Source: Marinobacter sp. LV10R510-11A
GTDB lineage: Bacteria; Pseudomonadota; Gammaproteobacteria; Pseudomonadales; Oleiphilaceae
Reading direction: 5' to 3'
Length of the DNA: 64,000 nt
Assembly (NCBI RefSeq): GCF_900215155.1
Contig: NZ_LT907980.1
Span: forward strand, 1,860,001-1,924,000
In this document: positions 1-7,155 of the stretch, in pieces
How positions within the stretch are numbered: position 1 is the first letter of the stretch
Layout: each line of letters opens with the position of its first letter
Translations under genes and position numbers: made by a program
Notes under the pieces: generated by a model
Told to the model about the DNA's origin: nothing
Database searches by the model: none
What the model saw: the letters and a program-made list of their open reading frames with translations, nothing else

Positions 1-2
1 CC

Positions 3-338
3 ACCGCCGCTCACAAATATCGTTACCACTGCAAAATGCTTTCACTGGAAACCATCCAGGCTGGCAAATGGGACGTGCAGACACTTCGAGACATGGTAGC
101 TGGCGGTGCTGAATTGCATGTTGCCATCGACTTCTATCCACCCGATCGCCGCCGGCGCGATGACAACAATCTGCCGGGTTTGTTCAAAAGCGGGCTGGAT
201 GGTGTTGCTGATGCTTTGGGCATCGATGACCACTTATTCCGCACACGTCCCTTCCTGCACCGCGATCAAATCGTCAACGGTGGCGAGGTGCGCGTGGTTA
301 TAACCGTGAAAGGCCCAACACCCGGAGATTCAGAATGA
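3..338 (+). CDS. rusA: RusA-family Holliday junction resolvase (5' end outside window)
   Basis: Phage resolvase that would cut Holliday junctions during prophage DNA replication and recombination. The frame is open to the left edge, so the start probably lies upstream; the first in-window ATG is at 36. After a beta segment (HVAIDFYPP) comes the RusA signature region, RRDDNNLPGLFKSGLDGV followed by LGIDDHLF. This matches the family pattern of an Asp-Asn pair, a Lys and a second Asp cluster that bind Mg2+ at the dimeric active site. The C-terminal GGEVRVVITV strand also fits. The stop overlaps the next ATG (ATGA). Family call is good; the catalytic assignment comes from motif spacing only. Confidence 0.8.
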   Translation, partial: TAAHKYRYHCKMLSLETIQAGKWDVQTLRDMVAGGAELHVAIDFYPPDRRRRDDNNLPGLFKSGLDGVADALGIDDHLFRTRPFLHRDQIVNGGEVRVVITVKGPTPGDSE

Positions 339-670
339 GCATGATCGTTAACCCAAAAACCCTGAGCTGGGCGGCTTCCACCACCAACGTGGACGGCACG
401 CCGATTACTTATGAGCTCGAGTACGAGGTTGGCTTGCAGGCTGGCAGTGGGCCTTTCGAGCGGATCATGACGATCCCGGGAAGCCTGCGCAGTGATGAGC
501 GTTACGAGGCGCCAATTGCGGACATACAGCTTCCGCCTGGCAAGTATGTGATGGCCTTGCGGTCATTCGCTAAGGAAGACCCAGAGCGTGTGTCTGAGTG
601 GTCTGAGCCAGTGACGTTTGCGATCAGCGATGAGATCCCGAACGCCCCTTTGGAATTGCGGGTTACCTGA
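335..670 (+). CDS. small protein with fibronectin type III-like fold
   Basis: A 111-residue protein starting inside the stop of the resolvase gene. The pattern of beta strands (TYELEYEVG near residues 25-33, YVMALRSFA near 69-77, VSEWSEPVTF near 84-93) resembles one fibronectin type III domain; the RVSEWSEPV stretch is typical of the last strands of such domains. There is no signal peptide or membrane segment. FN3 domains in phages usually decorate tail or head surface proteins, so its place among replication genes is odd. Function unknown; the fold assignment is by eye. Confidence 0.6.
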   Translation: MSMIVNPKTLSWAASTTNVDGTPITYELEYEVGLQAGSGPFERIMTIPGSLRSDERYEAPIADIQLPPGKYVMALRSFAKEDPERVSEWSEPVTFAISDEIPNAPLELRVT

Positions 671-730
671 AGCGCTTTTGGCGCTGGTTGGTGGCCCTGA
701 TTAAGAAGTGATGTTCCATAAACGAGAAAA

Positions 731-766
731 CCCGCCTTCAAACGGTGCAGCAAACACCTCGGCGGG
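731..766 (+). promoter_or_regulatory. compound hairpin in the leader of the HTH/HNH-like gene
   Basis: CCCGCC (731-736) pairs with GGCGGG (761-766), and inside it GGTG (744-747) pairs with CACC (755-758). A second small hairpin, AGCGC-TTTTG-GCGCT, lies at 671-685 just after the preceding stop. There is no T run, so this is not a typical intrinsic terminator. It sits only about 20 bases before the ATG at 786 and could act on translation or processing of that mRNA. The role is inference. Confidence 0.3.
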
Positions 767-785
767 TAATCAGAGAGAGATTTAT

Positions 786-1547
786 ATGAACGAAAAACAG
801 ATTAGCACAATAATTTCGAAATTTAAATCAGGTATGTCGCAGCGCAAAATTTCCAAAGAGGTTAGGCGCTCGGGGGCTCGCATTGGGCAAATATTAAGGG
901 CGCGAGGCATTCATGCAGCTGATGGCGGGCGGTCCATCAGCAAGAAGATTAGAGATAAGCGAGAAGCCGACCTGCTAGATCAGCGGTTTTTAGAGACTCG
1001 CGGCTGCACATTTGCGCAATACAGATCTGTCATCAATCTCGGTGACGGCAGCGGCTCCGTGATGGTTGCATACACCACGCAAATGAACCATGCCAACTCT
1101 CGTGGCGTGGAATGGAGGCTAAATTTTTGGGACTGGTGGAGTATCTGGCAAGACTCAGGCCGCTGGAATCAGCGCGGCAAGGGCGCTGGCAGGTATTGCA
1201 TGTGTCGGTTTGGCGATTCCGGCGCTTACGAAAATGGCAACGTCTACATAGATACCATCGTTAACAACTCTGTTTTAGGCAGGACTTTGGCACATAAGCG
1301 CGGAGTAAAAAACACTCTTATGTATCGCTTTGTTCGCTCTTGTGGCGGGCGAAAGATCGTCGCAGAGGTAGCGTCAGTATCTCCTGTATATGTATCCATA
1401 CTTTCTGGGCAGAACACGATCCCTGCCGCCTGGTTCAGAGATGGGAGAGTAGAGAAGTTAATTGAGATTTCCGGCAAGGAATTTTCCGCAACAGAGCTTC
1501 TGAGCTGCGTGAACGACAGTGCGCTTGCGCGGAGACTTTCCGCATGA
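786..1547 (+). CDS. HTH plus HNH-like endonuclease-type protein
   Basis: A 253-residue protein if started at the ATG at 786, which follows an AGAGAGA ribosome-binding stretch at 773-780; the frame is also open from a GTG at 708 with no such site. Residues about 4-45 look like a resolvase-type helix-turn-helix (SGMSQRKISKEV, then RIGQILRARGI). The centre has an aromatic WRLNFWDWWSIW segment followed by YCMCRFGDSGAYENGNVYI. I associate this arrangement (Arg-Phe-Gly-Asp, then Gly-Asn-Val) with small phage HNH-like nucleases and site-binding proteins. No complete HNH triad is obvious, so catalysis is uncertain. It overlaps rha by four bases and could be a free-standing homing-type gene. Confidence 0.5.
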   Translation: MNEKQISTIISKFKSGMSQRKISKEVRRSGARIGQILRARGIHAADGGRSISKKIRDKREADLLDQRFLETRGCTFAQYRSVINLGDGSGSVMVAYTTQMNHANSRGVEWRLNFWDWWSIWQDSGRWNQRGKGAGRYCMCRFGDSGAYENGNVYIDTIVNNSVLGRTLAHKRGVKNTLMYRFVRSCGGRKIVAEVASVSPVYVSILSGQNTIPAAWFRDGRVEKLIEISGKEFSATELLSCVNDSALARRLSA

Positions 1548-2296
1548 AGCGCCTCCTAACGATCAGCAACGACGAAATGACAATGAGCAGCCGCGAAATA
1601 GCGGAGCTCACAGGTAAGCAGCACAAGCACGTTATTCGCGACATCAAGACAATGCTTGATGCATTGGGGGATGGCTCAGATCTGGACCATGTCCGTGAAG
1701 AGAGGGATCGCCGGGACTACACCTCTTGCATCCACCTAAACAAAGAACTGACCGAGACTCTGGTTACTGGATACAGCATCCCGCTTCGGCACAAAGTTAT
1801 AAAGCGCCTGCACCAGCTTGAGAATGAGCTTAAGGGTAATCGTGGCTTGCCGGCGTGGATTCAGAATCTAAGCCCGCAAGCTCTGACAGTCATTGAGGAT
1901 CAGAGCAGCACTATCCAGCACCTGCAGTCTGAAACGAAGCGGCTGAACACTGTCTGCAATGATCTAGCCGCAAACCTGAAAGACGGCCTCACCCCGGTTG
2001 AGTTTTGCCGGATGCTCAACGGTGTGCATTTGAATCGCGTTCAGTCTGACCTGGTAGAGCGCAAGCGCCTTCTGAAAACCGAACATGGTTACCGAACCCC
2101 TGCGGCCTATCGCGGTGATCTTTTCATTGAGCGCCGCCACTTCAATAAAGAAGGCCGGCTCTGCGAGAAGGTTGTTCTGACCCAGAAGGGCGCTAAATGG
2201 CTTTATGCCGAATACGAGAAAGGTCGCCTGACCATGAGGAAAGACTGGGATGGCAGCTGCAGCCATCTGGCGTTTGAGAGCGGAGCGGCGGCATGA
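1544..2296 (+). CDS. rha: Rha-family regulator with KilAC-type C-terminus
   Basis: A 250-residue phage regulatory protein. Residues about 12-90 match the Rha (pRha) domain: MSSREIAELTGKQHKHVIRD, then the Tyr- and His-rich segment before NKELTETLVTGYS. Residues about 125-240 match the C-terminal antirepressor domain KilAC (LTPVEFCRMLNGV, LLKTEHGYRTP, VVLTQKGAKWLYAEY). Between them is a coiled-coil-like stretch (QSSTIQHLQSETKRLN). Rha proteins interfere with phage development in IHF-deficient hosts, and KilAC domains act as antirepressors. The start overlaps the previous gene by four bases. Confidence 0.85.
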   Translation: MKRLLTISNDEMTMSSREIAELTGKQHKHVIRDIKTMLDALGDGSDLDHVREERDRRDYTSCIHLNKELTETLVTGYSIPLRHKVIKRLHQLENELKGNRGLPAWIQNLSPQALTVIEDQSSTIQHLQSETKRLNTVCNDLAANLKDGLTPVEFCRMLNGVHLNRVQSDLVERKRLLKTEHGYRTPAAYRGDLFIERRHFNKEGRLCEKVVLTQKGAKWLYAEYEKGRLTMRKDWDGSCSHLAFESGAAA

Positions 2297-2682
2297 CCAT
2301 TCAGCATTCAAAGCCTCAATTCGAGAGATCCCAGCTCCTGCTGCAGCTGGCTGAAGAAGCCGCAGCGTTTATGGCGGCGAAAGAGCGTGTGCGCAAAGCC
2401 CGTGTTGACTACCAGGTCTGTCGTGACCAGTTCCTCCAGGACAACCCAGTTGGTGAGCGCAAGTGGCATGAGGTGACCGAGGCCAAGGCCTTCCAGTTCG
2501 CCACCGGCAAACCATACAGGGAGCTGCGTAACGCCCGCCAAGAGCAGTACAACGCCGAGAGACGCATGGGGCGGAGGTTCAACAAGCTGAATGCTGGCCC
2601 GACCAATTTAGACAACTTGCAGACTCAGCGCCGCTCCTGCAATTCAAAAAAGGGGGTGAGCGCGTGCAGTTCACATTGCTAG
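2293..2682 (+). CDS. phage protein of unknown function
   Basis: A 129-residue, charged and mostly helical protein (LLQLAEEAAAFMAAKERVRK, then RNARQEQYNAERRMGRRF), translationally coupled to rha by a four-base overlap. No membrane segment or recognised motif is visible. The C-terminal tail contains three cysteines (CNSKKGVSACSSHC) and overlaps the start of the replication gene by 19 bases. It is placed where small regulators of replication genes are often found, but no function can be assigned. Confidence 0.6.
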   Translation: MTIQHSKPQFERSQLLLQLAEEAAAFMAAKERVRKARVDYQVCRDQFLQDNPVGERKWHEVTEAKAFQFATGKPYRELRNARQEQYNAERRMGRRFNKLNAGPTNLDNLQTQRRSCNSKKGVSACSSHC

Positions 2683-3539
2683 TCGATCAGCAGGCGTCGC
2701 TGGAGTGGGAATTAAACACTCAGCAGGCGATTCTGTTTTCTTTTGTCCACCAGCTCCCGACCTGGGCCGGCCATGTAAATAAAAACGGAGATATCTTCTA
2801 TGCGATCAGCAAGCAGAAGATTGTCGACGAGCTGCCCATTCTTACAGACAAACCAGACACTGCTTACAGGCTGCTACGCCAGCTTCAGGAAAAGGGCGTT
2901 GTGGAGCTATCCAGCACATCAAAAATCACACTGGTGAGGATTACCAAAAAGGGTAAGCGCTGGAATATGAAGGAAGAGAAAGCGGCAGCTCATGCCCATA
3001 AGTCCGCCAGCACTACCTCGGAAAAATATCCGATCAAGGGCGGAGAAATATCCGACCAACCTCGGAAAAATATCCGACAGACCTCGGATAAATCTCCGAC
3101 AAATCAGTGTACCAGTAATCAAGTTACCAGAGATCCTAAAGACTCTGTCGGGCAACCCGACTTTGCGGCTGATGCAATTGCGTATCTGAATCTCAAAGCG
3201 GGTCGCAACTTCAAGTCCGTCCCCAGCAGCACAAAGCTGATCCACGCAAGATCGAAGGAAGGCGCCACGCTGGCGGACTTCAAAGCGGTGATCGATCGCA
3301 AGTGTGCGGAGTGGCTAGGCGACCAAAACCGCGAGCAGTACCTGCGGCCAGCCACTTTGTTCAACGCAGAGAAGTTTAATAATTACCTTGGCCAGCTAGG
3401 CGCTCCCATGCCAGCGGCAAACAGCAACGGACAGCGTAACGGTGACGGCAATGCAGAAAATTGGACAAGTAGTGGACATTCTGACAGCGAGCTCACGCGG
3501 CAGCTCACCGACCTTGAATACGCAAGGGACAATTTCTAA
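2664..3539 (+). CDS. phage replication initiator (winged helix plus TIGR02220-type C-terminal domain)
   Basis: A 291-residue protein that plays the role of lambda O. The GTG start is chosen because a strong site (GGGGGTGA, 2652-2659) precedes it. Residues about 10-95 form a winged-helix domain (ISKQKIVDELPILTDKPDTA, then LLRQLQEKGVVEL). A polar linker of about residues 105-155 is where the DNA carries the iterons. The C-terminal part (AYLNLKAGRNF, SKEGATLADFKAVIDRK, YLRPATLFNAEKFNNYLGQ) matches the conserved phage replisome-organiser C-terminal domain. It would bind the iterons and recruit the helicase through the next gene product. Confidence 0.8.
   Translation: MQFTLLVDQQASLEWELNTQQAILFSFVHQLPTWAGHVNKNGDIFYAISKQKIVDELPILTDKPDTAYRLLRQLQEKGVVELSSTSKITLVRITKKGKRWNMKEEKAAAHAHKSASTTSEKYPIKGGEISDQPRKNIRQTSDKSPTNQCTSNQVTRDPKDSVGQPDFAADAIAYLNLKAGRNFKSVPSSTKLIHARSKEGATLADFKAVIDRKCAEWLGDQNREQYLRPATLFNAEKFNNYLGQLGAPMPAANSNGQRNGDGNAENWTSSGHSDSELTRQLTDLEYARDNF
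3017..3099 (+). repeat. four 17-bp iterons, candidate phage replication origin
   Basis: Four copies of CTCGGAAAAATATCCGA or a close variant start at 3017, 3039, 3061 and 3083, an exact 22-bp period. Copies 1 and 3 are identical; copy 2 begins GGCGGAG; copy 4 is CTCGGATAAATCTCCGA. Each is a near-palindrome (TCGGA...TCCGA). The period is not a multiple of three, so the encoded residues differ (EKYPI, GEISD, RKNIR, DKSPT). Selection is therefore on DNA, not protein. Lambda places four palindromic iterons inside gene O in the same way. Confidence 0.8.
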
Positions 3540-3969
3540 TGCGCCAAAATTCACCCGCGAACAGCTCGACAAAACCAATGCGTTCTTTGCGCGCATCGTC
3601 ACGATCTACGGTCAGGGCCGAGCCAAAACACTCTGGGGCAACTCCAGCGAACAGCTTAAGGTTATGCGCCGTGAATGGGCCAGCACCATCAGCAAGCTCT
3701 CTCTCGATGACATGGAAGCCCTATTTGGAAAACTTAAGAAGCGCCTTGCTGCTGGCGATCCTGACTACAAGTGGCCCGAAATCCCTCGAATGCTCGCCTT
3801 GCTCAATGAGCAGAAGCGCAAAGCAGCGTACCAGGTGTTCCAACCCGGCCAGCCCGAACCGGCGTGGCGTAGCGCACAGCGCCGAGTCGTTGGCCGCATC
3901 GCCAGCCAGACCGCTATCGCCGTCCTGCATGGTGGCGCCTGTTTCATCGAAGACCGCCCGGGCCATTGA
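3451..3969 (+). CDS. lambda P-like replication protein (helicase loader candidate)
   Basis: A 172-residue protein overlapping the initiator gene by about 90 bases in another frame; ATG at 3451 is used, though GTG at 3442 is possible. The body (FARIVTIYG, LKVMRREWASTISKLSLDDM, EALFGKLKKRLAAGDPDYKW, PEIPRMLALLNE) resembles phage replication protein P, including its Trp-Pro landmark. Lambda P delivers the host DnaB helicase to O at the origin. The O-P order and overlap here support the same role. Similarity was judged by eye. Confidence 0.65.
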   Translation: MQKIGQVVDILTASSRGSSPTLNTQGTISNAPKFTREQLDKTNAFFARIVTIYGQGRAKTLWGNSSEQLKVMRREWASTISKLSLDDMEALFGKLKKRLAAGDPDYKWPEIPRMLALLNEQKRKAAYQVFQPGQPEPAWRSAQRRVVGRIASQTAIAVLHGGACFIEDRPGH

Positions 3970-3978
3970 GGAACCAGC

Positions 3979-4563
3979 ATGAGCATTAATATTGAGCGTT
4001 TAAAAATAGATCCAAGGTATTGGAAGTTGTGTGGCTCGCCAGATGATGCAACTCATTGCGCGGTTCACGAATTAGGGAAAACTTGGTTCAAGATCGATGA
4101 GGGCGGCCTTCCAATGCTTTGGCACATGAGGTTTTCGGAGTGGCGAGAGGGCTTTAAGGCTGATCCGCCGGTGCGACTTATTCCGCGCCCAGAGAAGTCC
4201 GCCCTTCGTGAATGGGATGCCCCCGGCGTGCCCCCGGTGGGGGTGGAGTGTGAGTTCCGCATAGGTGGTGGGAACACAAAGTGGTACTCATGCACAGTGA
4301 GATATGTGCTGACCGGGTTTAGTCACGAGGATGCAGACGGATGGAGAGCGGTAGTCTGGTGTCCGCACCTAGGAAAAGATCAGGTCGCACACTTGCCCCG
4401 CTTTGAATTCCGCCCAATCCGCATGCCAGAGCAGTGCGAGTGTGATGAGGTTGTTGAAGCGGCGCTGTCGATGGACTGCCGCCCGTCAGATGGGATGCTA
4501 AGTCGAACCGACTTCTGCCGGGCCCTATACGGCGCCGGCATGTTGCGGAGGCCAGAAAAGTGA
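3979..4563 (+). CDS. phage protein of unknown function
   Basis: A 194-residue protein starting ten bases after the P-like gene. It is rich in Trp, Cys and Pro, with pieces such as WDAPGVPPVGVECEFR and WYSCTVRYVLTGF. These look like a small beta-barrel domain often seen in early-region phage proteins (PPVG followed by W..C.V..). There is no signal peptide, no membrane helix and no catalytic motif that I recognise. It is translationally coupled to the following GTG start by GTGA. Confidence 0.55.
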   Translation: MSINIERLKIDPRYWKLCGSPDDATHCAVHELGKTWFKIDEGGLPMLWHMRFSEWREGFKADPPVRLIPRPEKSALREWDAPGVPPVGVECEFRIGGGNTKWYSCTVRYVLTGFSHEDADGWRAVVWCPHLGKDQVAHLPRFEFRPIRMPEQCECDEVVEAALSMDCRPSDGMLSRTDFCRALYGAGMLRRPEK

Positions 4564-4928
4564 CAGACCAGATGGCAAAACTGAGAGCCCGCGAAGCGGC
4601 CAAGGATTACATGCTTGGGGCAAAACTGCGCATCCAGGCCGAAGAGCTCTCTGATAAGTCGCTCGCCAAGAAGTTCACCCGCAATGAAGCGACGATCAAA
4701 AGAGTGAAGCTGAACATGCCTGTGCGCGTGCTGGACAAGGAAGATCAAGACCTTATCCGCCTGTGCATCAGGGAGAAGGACAGACTAGACCGCAGGTTGG
4801 GCAGCCTGACAAAGGCCTGCCTAGCCGTTCAGTACCAGGTAACCACGGACGCTATCAGCCTAGAGCTAGATTTTGCGGGTTTTGAGAGCCCGAAGGCCAA
4901 GCGCAAGAAGAAGGTTTCAGCTGCATGA
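4560..4928 (+). CDS. phage protein with HTH-like segment
   Basis: A 122-residue basic protein using a GTG start that overlaps the upstream stop (GTGA). The central part (LSDKSLAKKFTRNEATIKRV, residues about 31-50) reads like a helix-turn-helix, suggesting DNA binding. The C-terminus ends in a Lys/Arg cluster (KAKRKKKVSAA). It belongs to the tightly packed early operon and may be a small regulator. No family name can be given. Confidence 0.5.
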   Translation: MTDQMAKLRAREAAKDYMLGAKLRIQAEELSDKSLAKKFTRNEATIKRVKLNMPVRVLDKEDQDLIRLCIREKDRLDRRLGSLTKACLAVQYQVTTDAISLELDFAGFESPKAKRKKKVSAA

Positions 4929-5236
4929 GGAAGCGTTCAGGGCCATCACTCCGAAAAGAGAAGCGACCCCTGAAGCGCTGCCCCGAATGCAACGGCCGGG
5001 GTGTTGTGAAGCCGATGTTCTACGAACTGGACTGCGACCACTGCCATAGATCCGGGCTTGTCGACAAGGAAACCGGCGAGGGTATGCCAATGGATGTGCT
5101 GGTGCAGCAGTTGTGCTTACTCCTGAACGAACGTGAGCAGGAGCTGGCGGAGTTGAGAGCGAAGCTTATGAACCTGACAGGCAGAGAAAAGGCCAATAGT
5201 CGTGGCGCTGGCGGCTCACATTACCGGGGAGATTGA
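4925..5236 (+). CDS. small zinc-ribbon protein
   Basis: A 103-residue protein overlapping the preceding stop (ATGA). It carries two metal-binding knuckles, CPECNGRG at about residue 19 and CDHCHRSG at about residue 37, spaced as in DnaJ-type zinc ribbons. A helical segment follows (QLCLLLNEREQELAELRAKL). Zinc-ribbon proteins of this size are common in lambdoid nin-like regions. No enzymatic function is visible. Confidence 0.6.
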   Translation: MRKRSGPSLRKEKRPLKRCPECNGRGVVKPMFYELDCDHCHRSGLVDKETGEGMPMDVLVQQLCLLLNEREQELAELRAKLMNLTGREKANSRGAGGSHYRGD

Positions 5237-5238
5237 TA

Positions 5239-5580
5239 ATGCTTGCGCGCAAAACGCCGCTGAAAACCAGAACCCAGCTGAAGGCGAGGGCTCCTATGAA
5301 AAAGAGATCAAGCCGAAAGCCCCGTGCGGGTGACAATCGGAACTACCTGGACTGGGTTAAAACTCAGCCGTGCGCCATGTGCCAAAGGCCAGCAGATGAT
5401 CCACACCACATTATCGGCGTCGGTCTGGGTGGCATGGGCATGACAGCGCCCGACCTGTTAGCAATGCCGCTATGCCGGGAGCACCACAACGAGATCCACA
5501 TAAGCCCTGAACTCTGGCCTCAGCAGTTTGAGTGGGTAGTCAGAACGATCGCGAGAGCAGTAAGCGAGGGGGCGGTGTGA
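5239..5580 (+). CDS. HNH-type phage recombination protein (DUF968/Ref-like)
   Basis: A 113-residue protein. The ATG at 5239 is chosen because GGGGAG at 5226-5231 lies a good distance upstream, although a TTG at 5233 is in frame. A basic N-terminus (KTPLKTRTQLKARAPMKKRS) leads to an HNH-like metal site: CAMCQRP near residue 46, DDPHHIIG near 55 and PLCREHHNEIH near 79. This fits the DUF968/Ref group, whose best known member, phage P1 Ref, is a RecA-dependent HNH nuclease. A recombination or mosaic-repair role is an inference from family and position. Confidence 0.7.
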   Translation: MLARKTPLKTRTQLKARAPMKKRSSRKPRAGDNRNYLDWVKTQPCAMCQRPADDPHHIIGVGLGGMGMTAPDLLAMPLCREHHNEIHISPELWPQQFEWVVRTIARAVSEGAV

Positions 5581-5795
5581 AGACCCTTCCGTATGACGTA
5601 TCACGCTGCGCTGCCCGCTTCGCTTTTACCGATGAATTCGACGAGTGGCGCCTTGAGCGTCACACCTGCCAGCGTTTCTTAGCGCTCACCGAGTGGGACA
5701 GAGAGGCCGGCATTCCGGATTACCAGGGCATTCCTGTTTCCATGGGCAGCGCTGACTGCAAAAACAAGATTGAAATCGTAGAGGTATCGGCATGA
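5577..5795 (+). CDS. small phage protein of unknown function
   Basis: A 72-residue protein using a GTG that overlaps the previous stop (GTGA). The sequence is polar and aromatic (FAFTDEFDEWRLERHTCQRF) with three cysteines spread along it. There is no recognised motif. The spacing at both ends (four-base overlaps) shows it is a real member of the operon. Confidence 0.55.
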   Translation: MKTLPYDVSRCAARFAFTDEFDEWRLERHTCQRFLALTEWDREAGIPDYQGIPVSMGSADCKNKIEIVEVSA

Positions 5796-6268
5796 GCTTT
5801 GACGAGGATCGGATAGACGCGATAGGCCAGAACGGTAATGACGGAGAGCACTACAAGGGCGCGCGGTTCAATTGCGGCCACAATCGCCAAATGGCTCCCG
5901 GCCAACTGCTCGAAGACGAATGCATGGTGCCAAATTGTCTTGGACAGTACGTGGGGGTCGATCCTTCCCTCGACAGCCCGGGCGTCAAATACGACACCGA
6001 CAAGCCCATGATGGATCTGATACCCCCGGTGATGGAGTTGGAGATTGCTCACGTGCTGACGTTCGGGGCCGCAAAGTATGGCCCTGATAACTGGCGCCAT
6101 GTGCCAGATCTTAGGCGCCGGTACATAGCAGCAGCCAAACGGCACATCAACGCACTGCAGCAGGGCATCGAGCGAAACGAAGAAACCGGCCTGCATCATG
6201 CCGCACATGCCGCGTGCTGCTTGATGTTTTTGGGCGAGGTGGATCTGGTGAAGCCGGTTGAGGCCTGA
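5792..6268 (+). CDS. dATP/dGTP diphosphohydrolase-like phage protein
   Basis: A 158-residue protein. The region KYDTDKPMMDLIPPVMELEI, then FGAAKYGPDNWRHVPDLRRR, then YIAAAKRHINALQQG and HHAAHAACCLMFLGE matches a widespread phage domain annotated as a dATP/dGTP diphosphohydrolase N-terminal domain (also DUF5664). It is all-alpha and MazG-like, with acidic and His residues for metal binding. Such proteins would adjust the nucleotide pool during phage replication. The catalytic call is family knowledge and is not proven by the sequence. The N-terminal 55 residues contain CGHN and CMVPNC, perhaps a small metal site. Confidence 0.65.
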   Translation: MSFDEDRIDAIGQNGNDGEHYKGARFNCGHNRQMAPGQLLEDECMVPNCLGQYVGVDPSLDSPGVKYDTDKPMMDLIPPVMELEIAHVLTFGAAKYGPDNWRHVPDLRRRYIAAAKRHINALQQGIERNEETGLHHAAHAACCLMFLGEVDLVKPVEA

Positions 6269-6524
6269 GCACATAGCGGCAAACCAATTGATCGATATCG
6301 CCCTCACCGGTGACCGGGAGGCATATCGGGCAGAGTTGGACAGGATCGAGGCGCAGAACACACCGGTAGCTTATGACAACATCGTGCAGCTGGCGGCAAG
6401 ACAGTATCGAATGCAGATAGATGATTGCAGGTATACCGGCTGGCGGGCCGACTGGGTAAACGAGAGACGGGGTGAGAATGAGCGCAACCAAGGCGGTGTA
6501 TCTAATGGCAAGACTGACGACTAA
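6258..6524 (+). CDS. small phage protein of unknown function
   Basis: An 88-residue protein with a TTG start that overlaps the previous gene by eleven bases. It is helical and charged (LIDIALTGDREAYRAELDRI), with a Tyr/Trp-rich centre (QYRMQIDDCRYTGWRADWV). No domain is recognised. It overlaps the antiterminator candidate by 47 bases in another frame. Confidence 0.45.
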   Translation: MRPEHIAANQLIDIALTGDREAYRAELDRIEAQNTPVAYDNIVQLAARQYRMQIDDCRYTGWRADWVNERRGENERNQGGVSNGKTDD

Positions 6525-7023
6525 AGGCGTTCCACACGGCGCATCATTCGGCGGCATACCTGAGTTGAGCCGCACAGACATTGCAGCGGCCTGCACTCGC
6601 CTTCAGCCCCTACACTTCCATCTGATAATGGCAAAGTATTGCGACGACGTGCGCAGCGCTATACAGGCTCTCGGGGAGCTTCAGGAGGAAATGTGCTATC
6701 AGGATAGCTTGTGGGCAGATATGGAGCCGATGCGCAGGAGCTACGTTGCTGCGGCAATGATCGAAGAGTTCGTGGGCGCGAAGAAGTGCCGGAAGTGCAA
6801 AGGGAGCGGCGAGACGAAAGAAGCGGCAAAAATTGTTGAGTGCAGCTCGTGCGGCGGCAATGGTAATCGACTGGTATCAGAGGCCTCAAGGGCTAGGGCG
6901 TGCGAAATACCAAAATCTACCTTCCGGGATAATCGGATGATGCGTCCATACGAGGGCATGATGATTTGGCTTTCGGATATTGAGGCGAGAGCCCTTGAGC
7001 GGATAAGCCGGAAGGCGTCGTAA
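6478..7023 (+). CDS. zinc-finger Q-like late antiterminator
   Basis: A 181-residue protein; ATG at 6478 follows GGGGTGAG at 6469-6476. A helical N-terminal half is followed by a zinc finger at about residues 101-126 (CRKCKGSG, then CSSCGGNG), the arrangement seen in lambda-family Q proteins. The C-terminal part (ACEIPKSTFRDNRMMRPYEG) looks like a small DNA-binding helical unit. Position is the strongest support: it is the last early gene, directly before a strong promoter, a terminator and the lysis genes, exactly as Q precedes pR' and tR' in lambda. It would let RNA polymerase read through into the late genes. Confidence 0.65.
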   Translation: MSATKAVYLMARLTTKGVPHGASFGGIPELSRTDIAAACTRLQPLHFHLIMAKYCDDVRSAIQALGELQEEMCYQDSLWADMEPMRRSYVAAAMIEEFVGAKKCRKCKGSGETKEAAKIVECSSCGGNGNRLVSEASRARACEIPKSTFRDNRMMRPYEGMMIWLSDIEARALERISRKAS

Positions 7024-7042
7024 TTGTAAGGCAATTCGATTG

Positions 7043-7071
7043 TTGACTGTCCGTCCGGTAAATGGTCTAAT
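7043..7071 (+). promoter_or_regulatory. late promoter, pR'-like
   Basis: TTGACT (7043-7048), a 17-base spacer and TCTAAT (7066-7071) form a near-consensus sigma-70 promoter. Transcription would begin near 7078. It sits between the Q-like gene and the endolysin, with an intrinsic terminator about 25 bases after the expected start. That is the organisation Q proteins act on. Confidence 0.7.
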
Positions 7072-7100
7072 TTCCCCAGTATCGAAAACCACCTACAAAA

Positions 7101-7133
7101 ACCGCCCTCCCACCAGAGCTGGCGGTTTTTTTG
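7101..7133 (+). terminator. intrinsic terminator, tR'-like
   Basis: ACCGCC (7101-7106) pairs with GGCGGT (7121-7126), followed by a run of seven Ts (7126-7132) and preceded by AAAA that can extend the stem. It lies directly after the late promoter and before the first lysis gene. Without antitermination it would yield only a very short transcript of about 55 bases. Confidence 0.8.
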
Positions 7134-7155
7134 TGCCCGAAACTCAGGATTCCTC

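Noticed and set aside
3017..3099. CRISPR-like array
   Set aside because: Only 17-bp palindromic units with 5-bp spacers, within a replication gene; an iteron array fits far better.
3539..3982. 147-codon frame on the plus strand
   Set aside because: Shifted shadow of the P-like gene, Ser/Arg/Pro-rich as expected for an out-of-frame reading.
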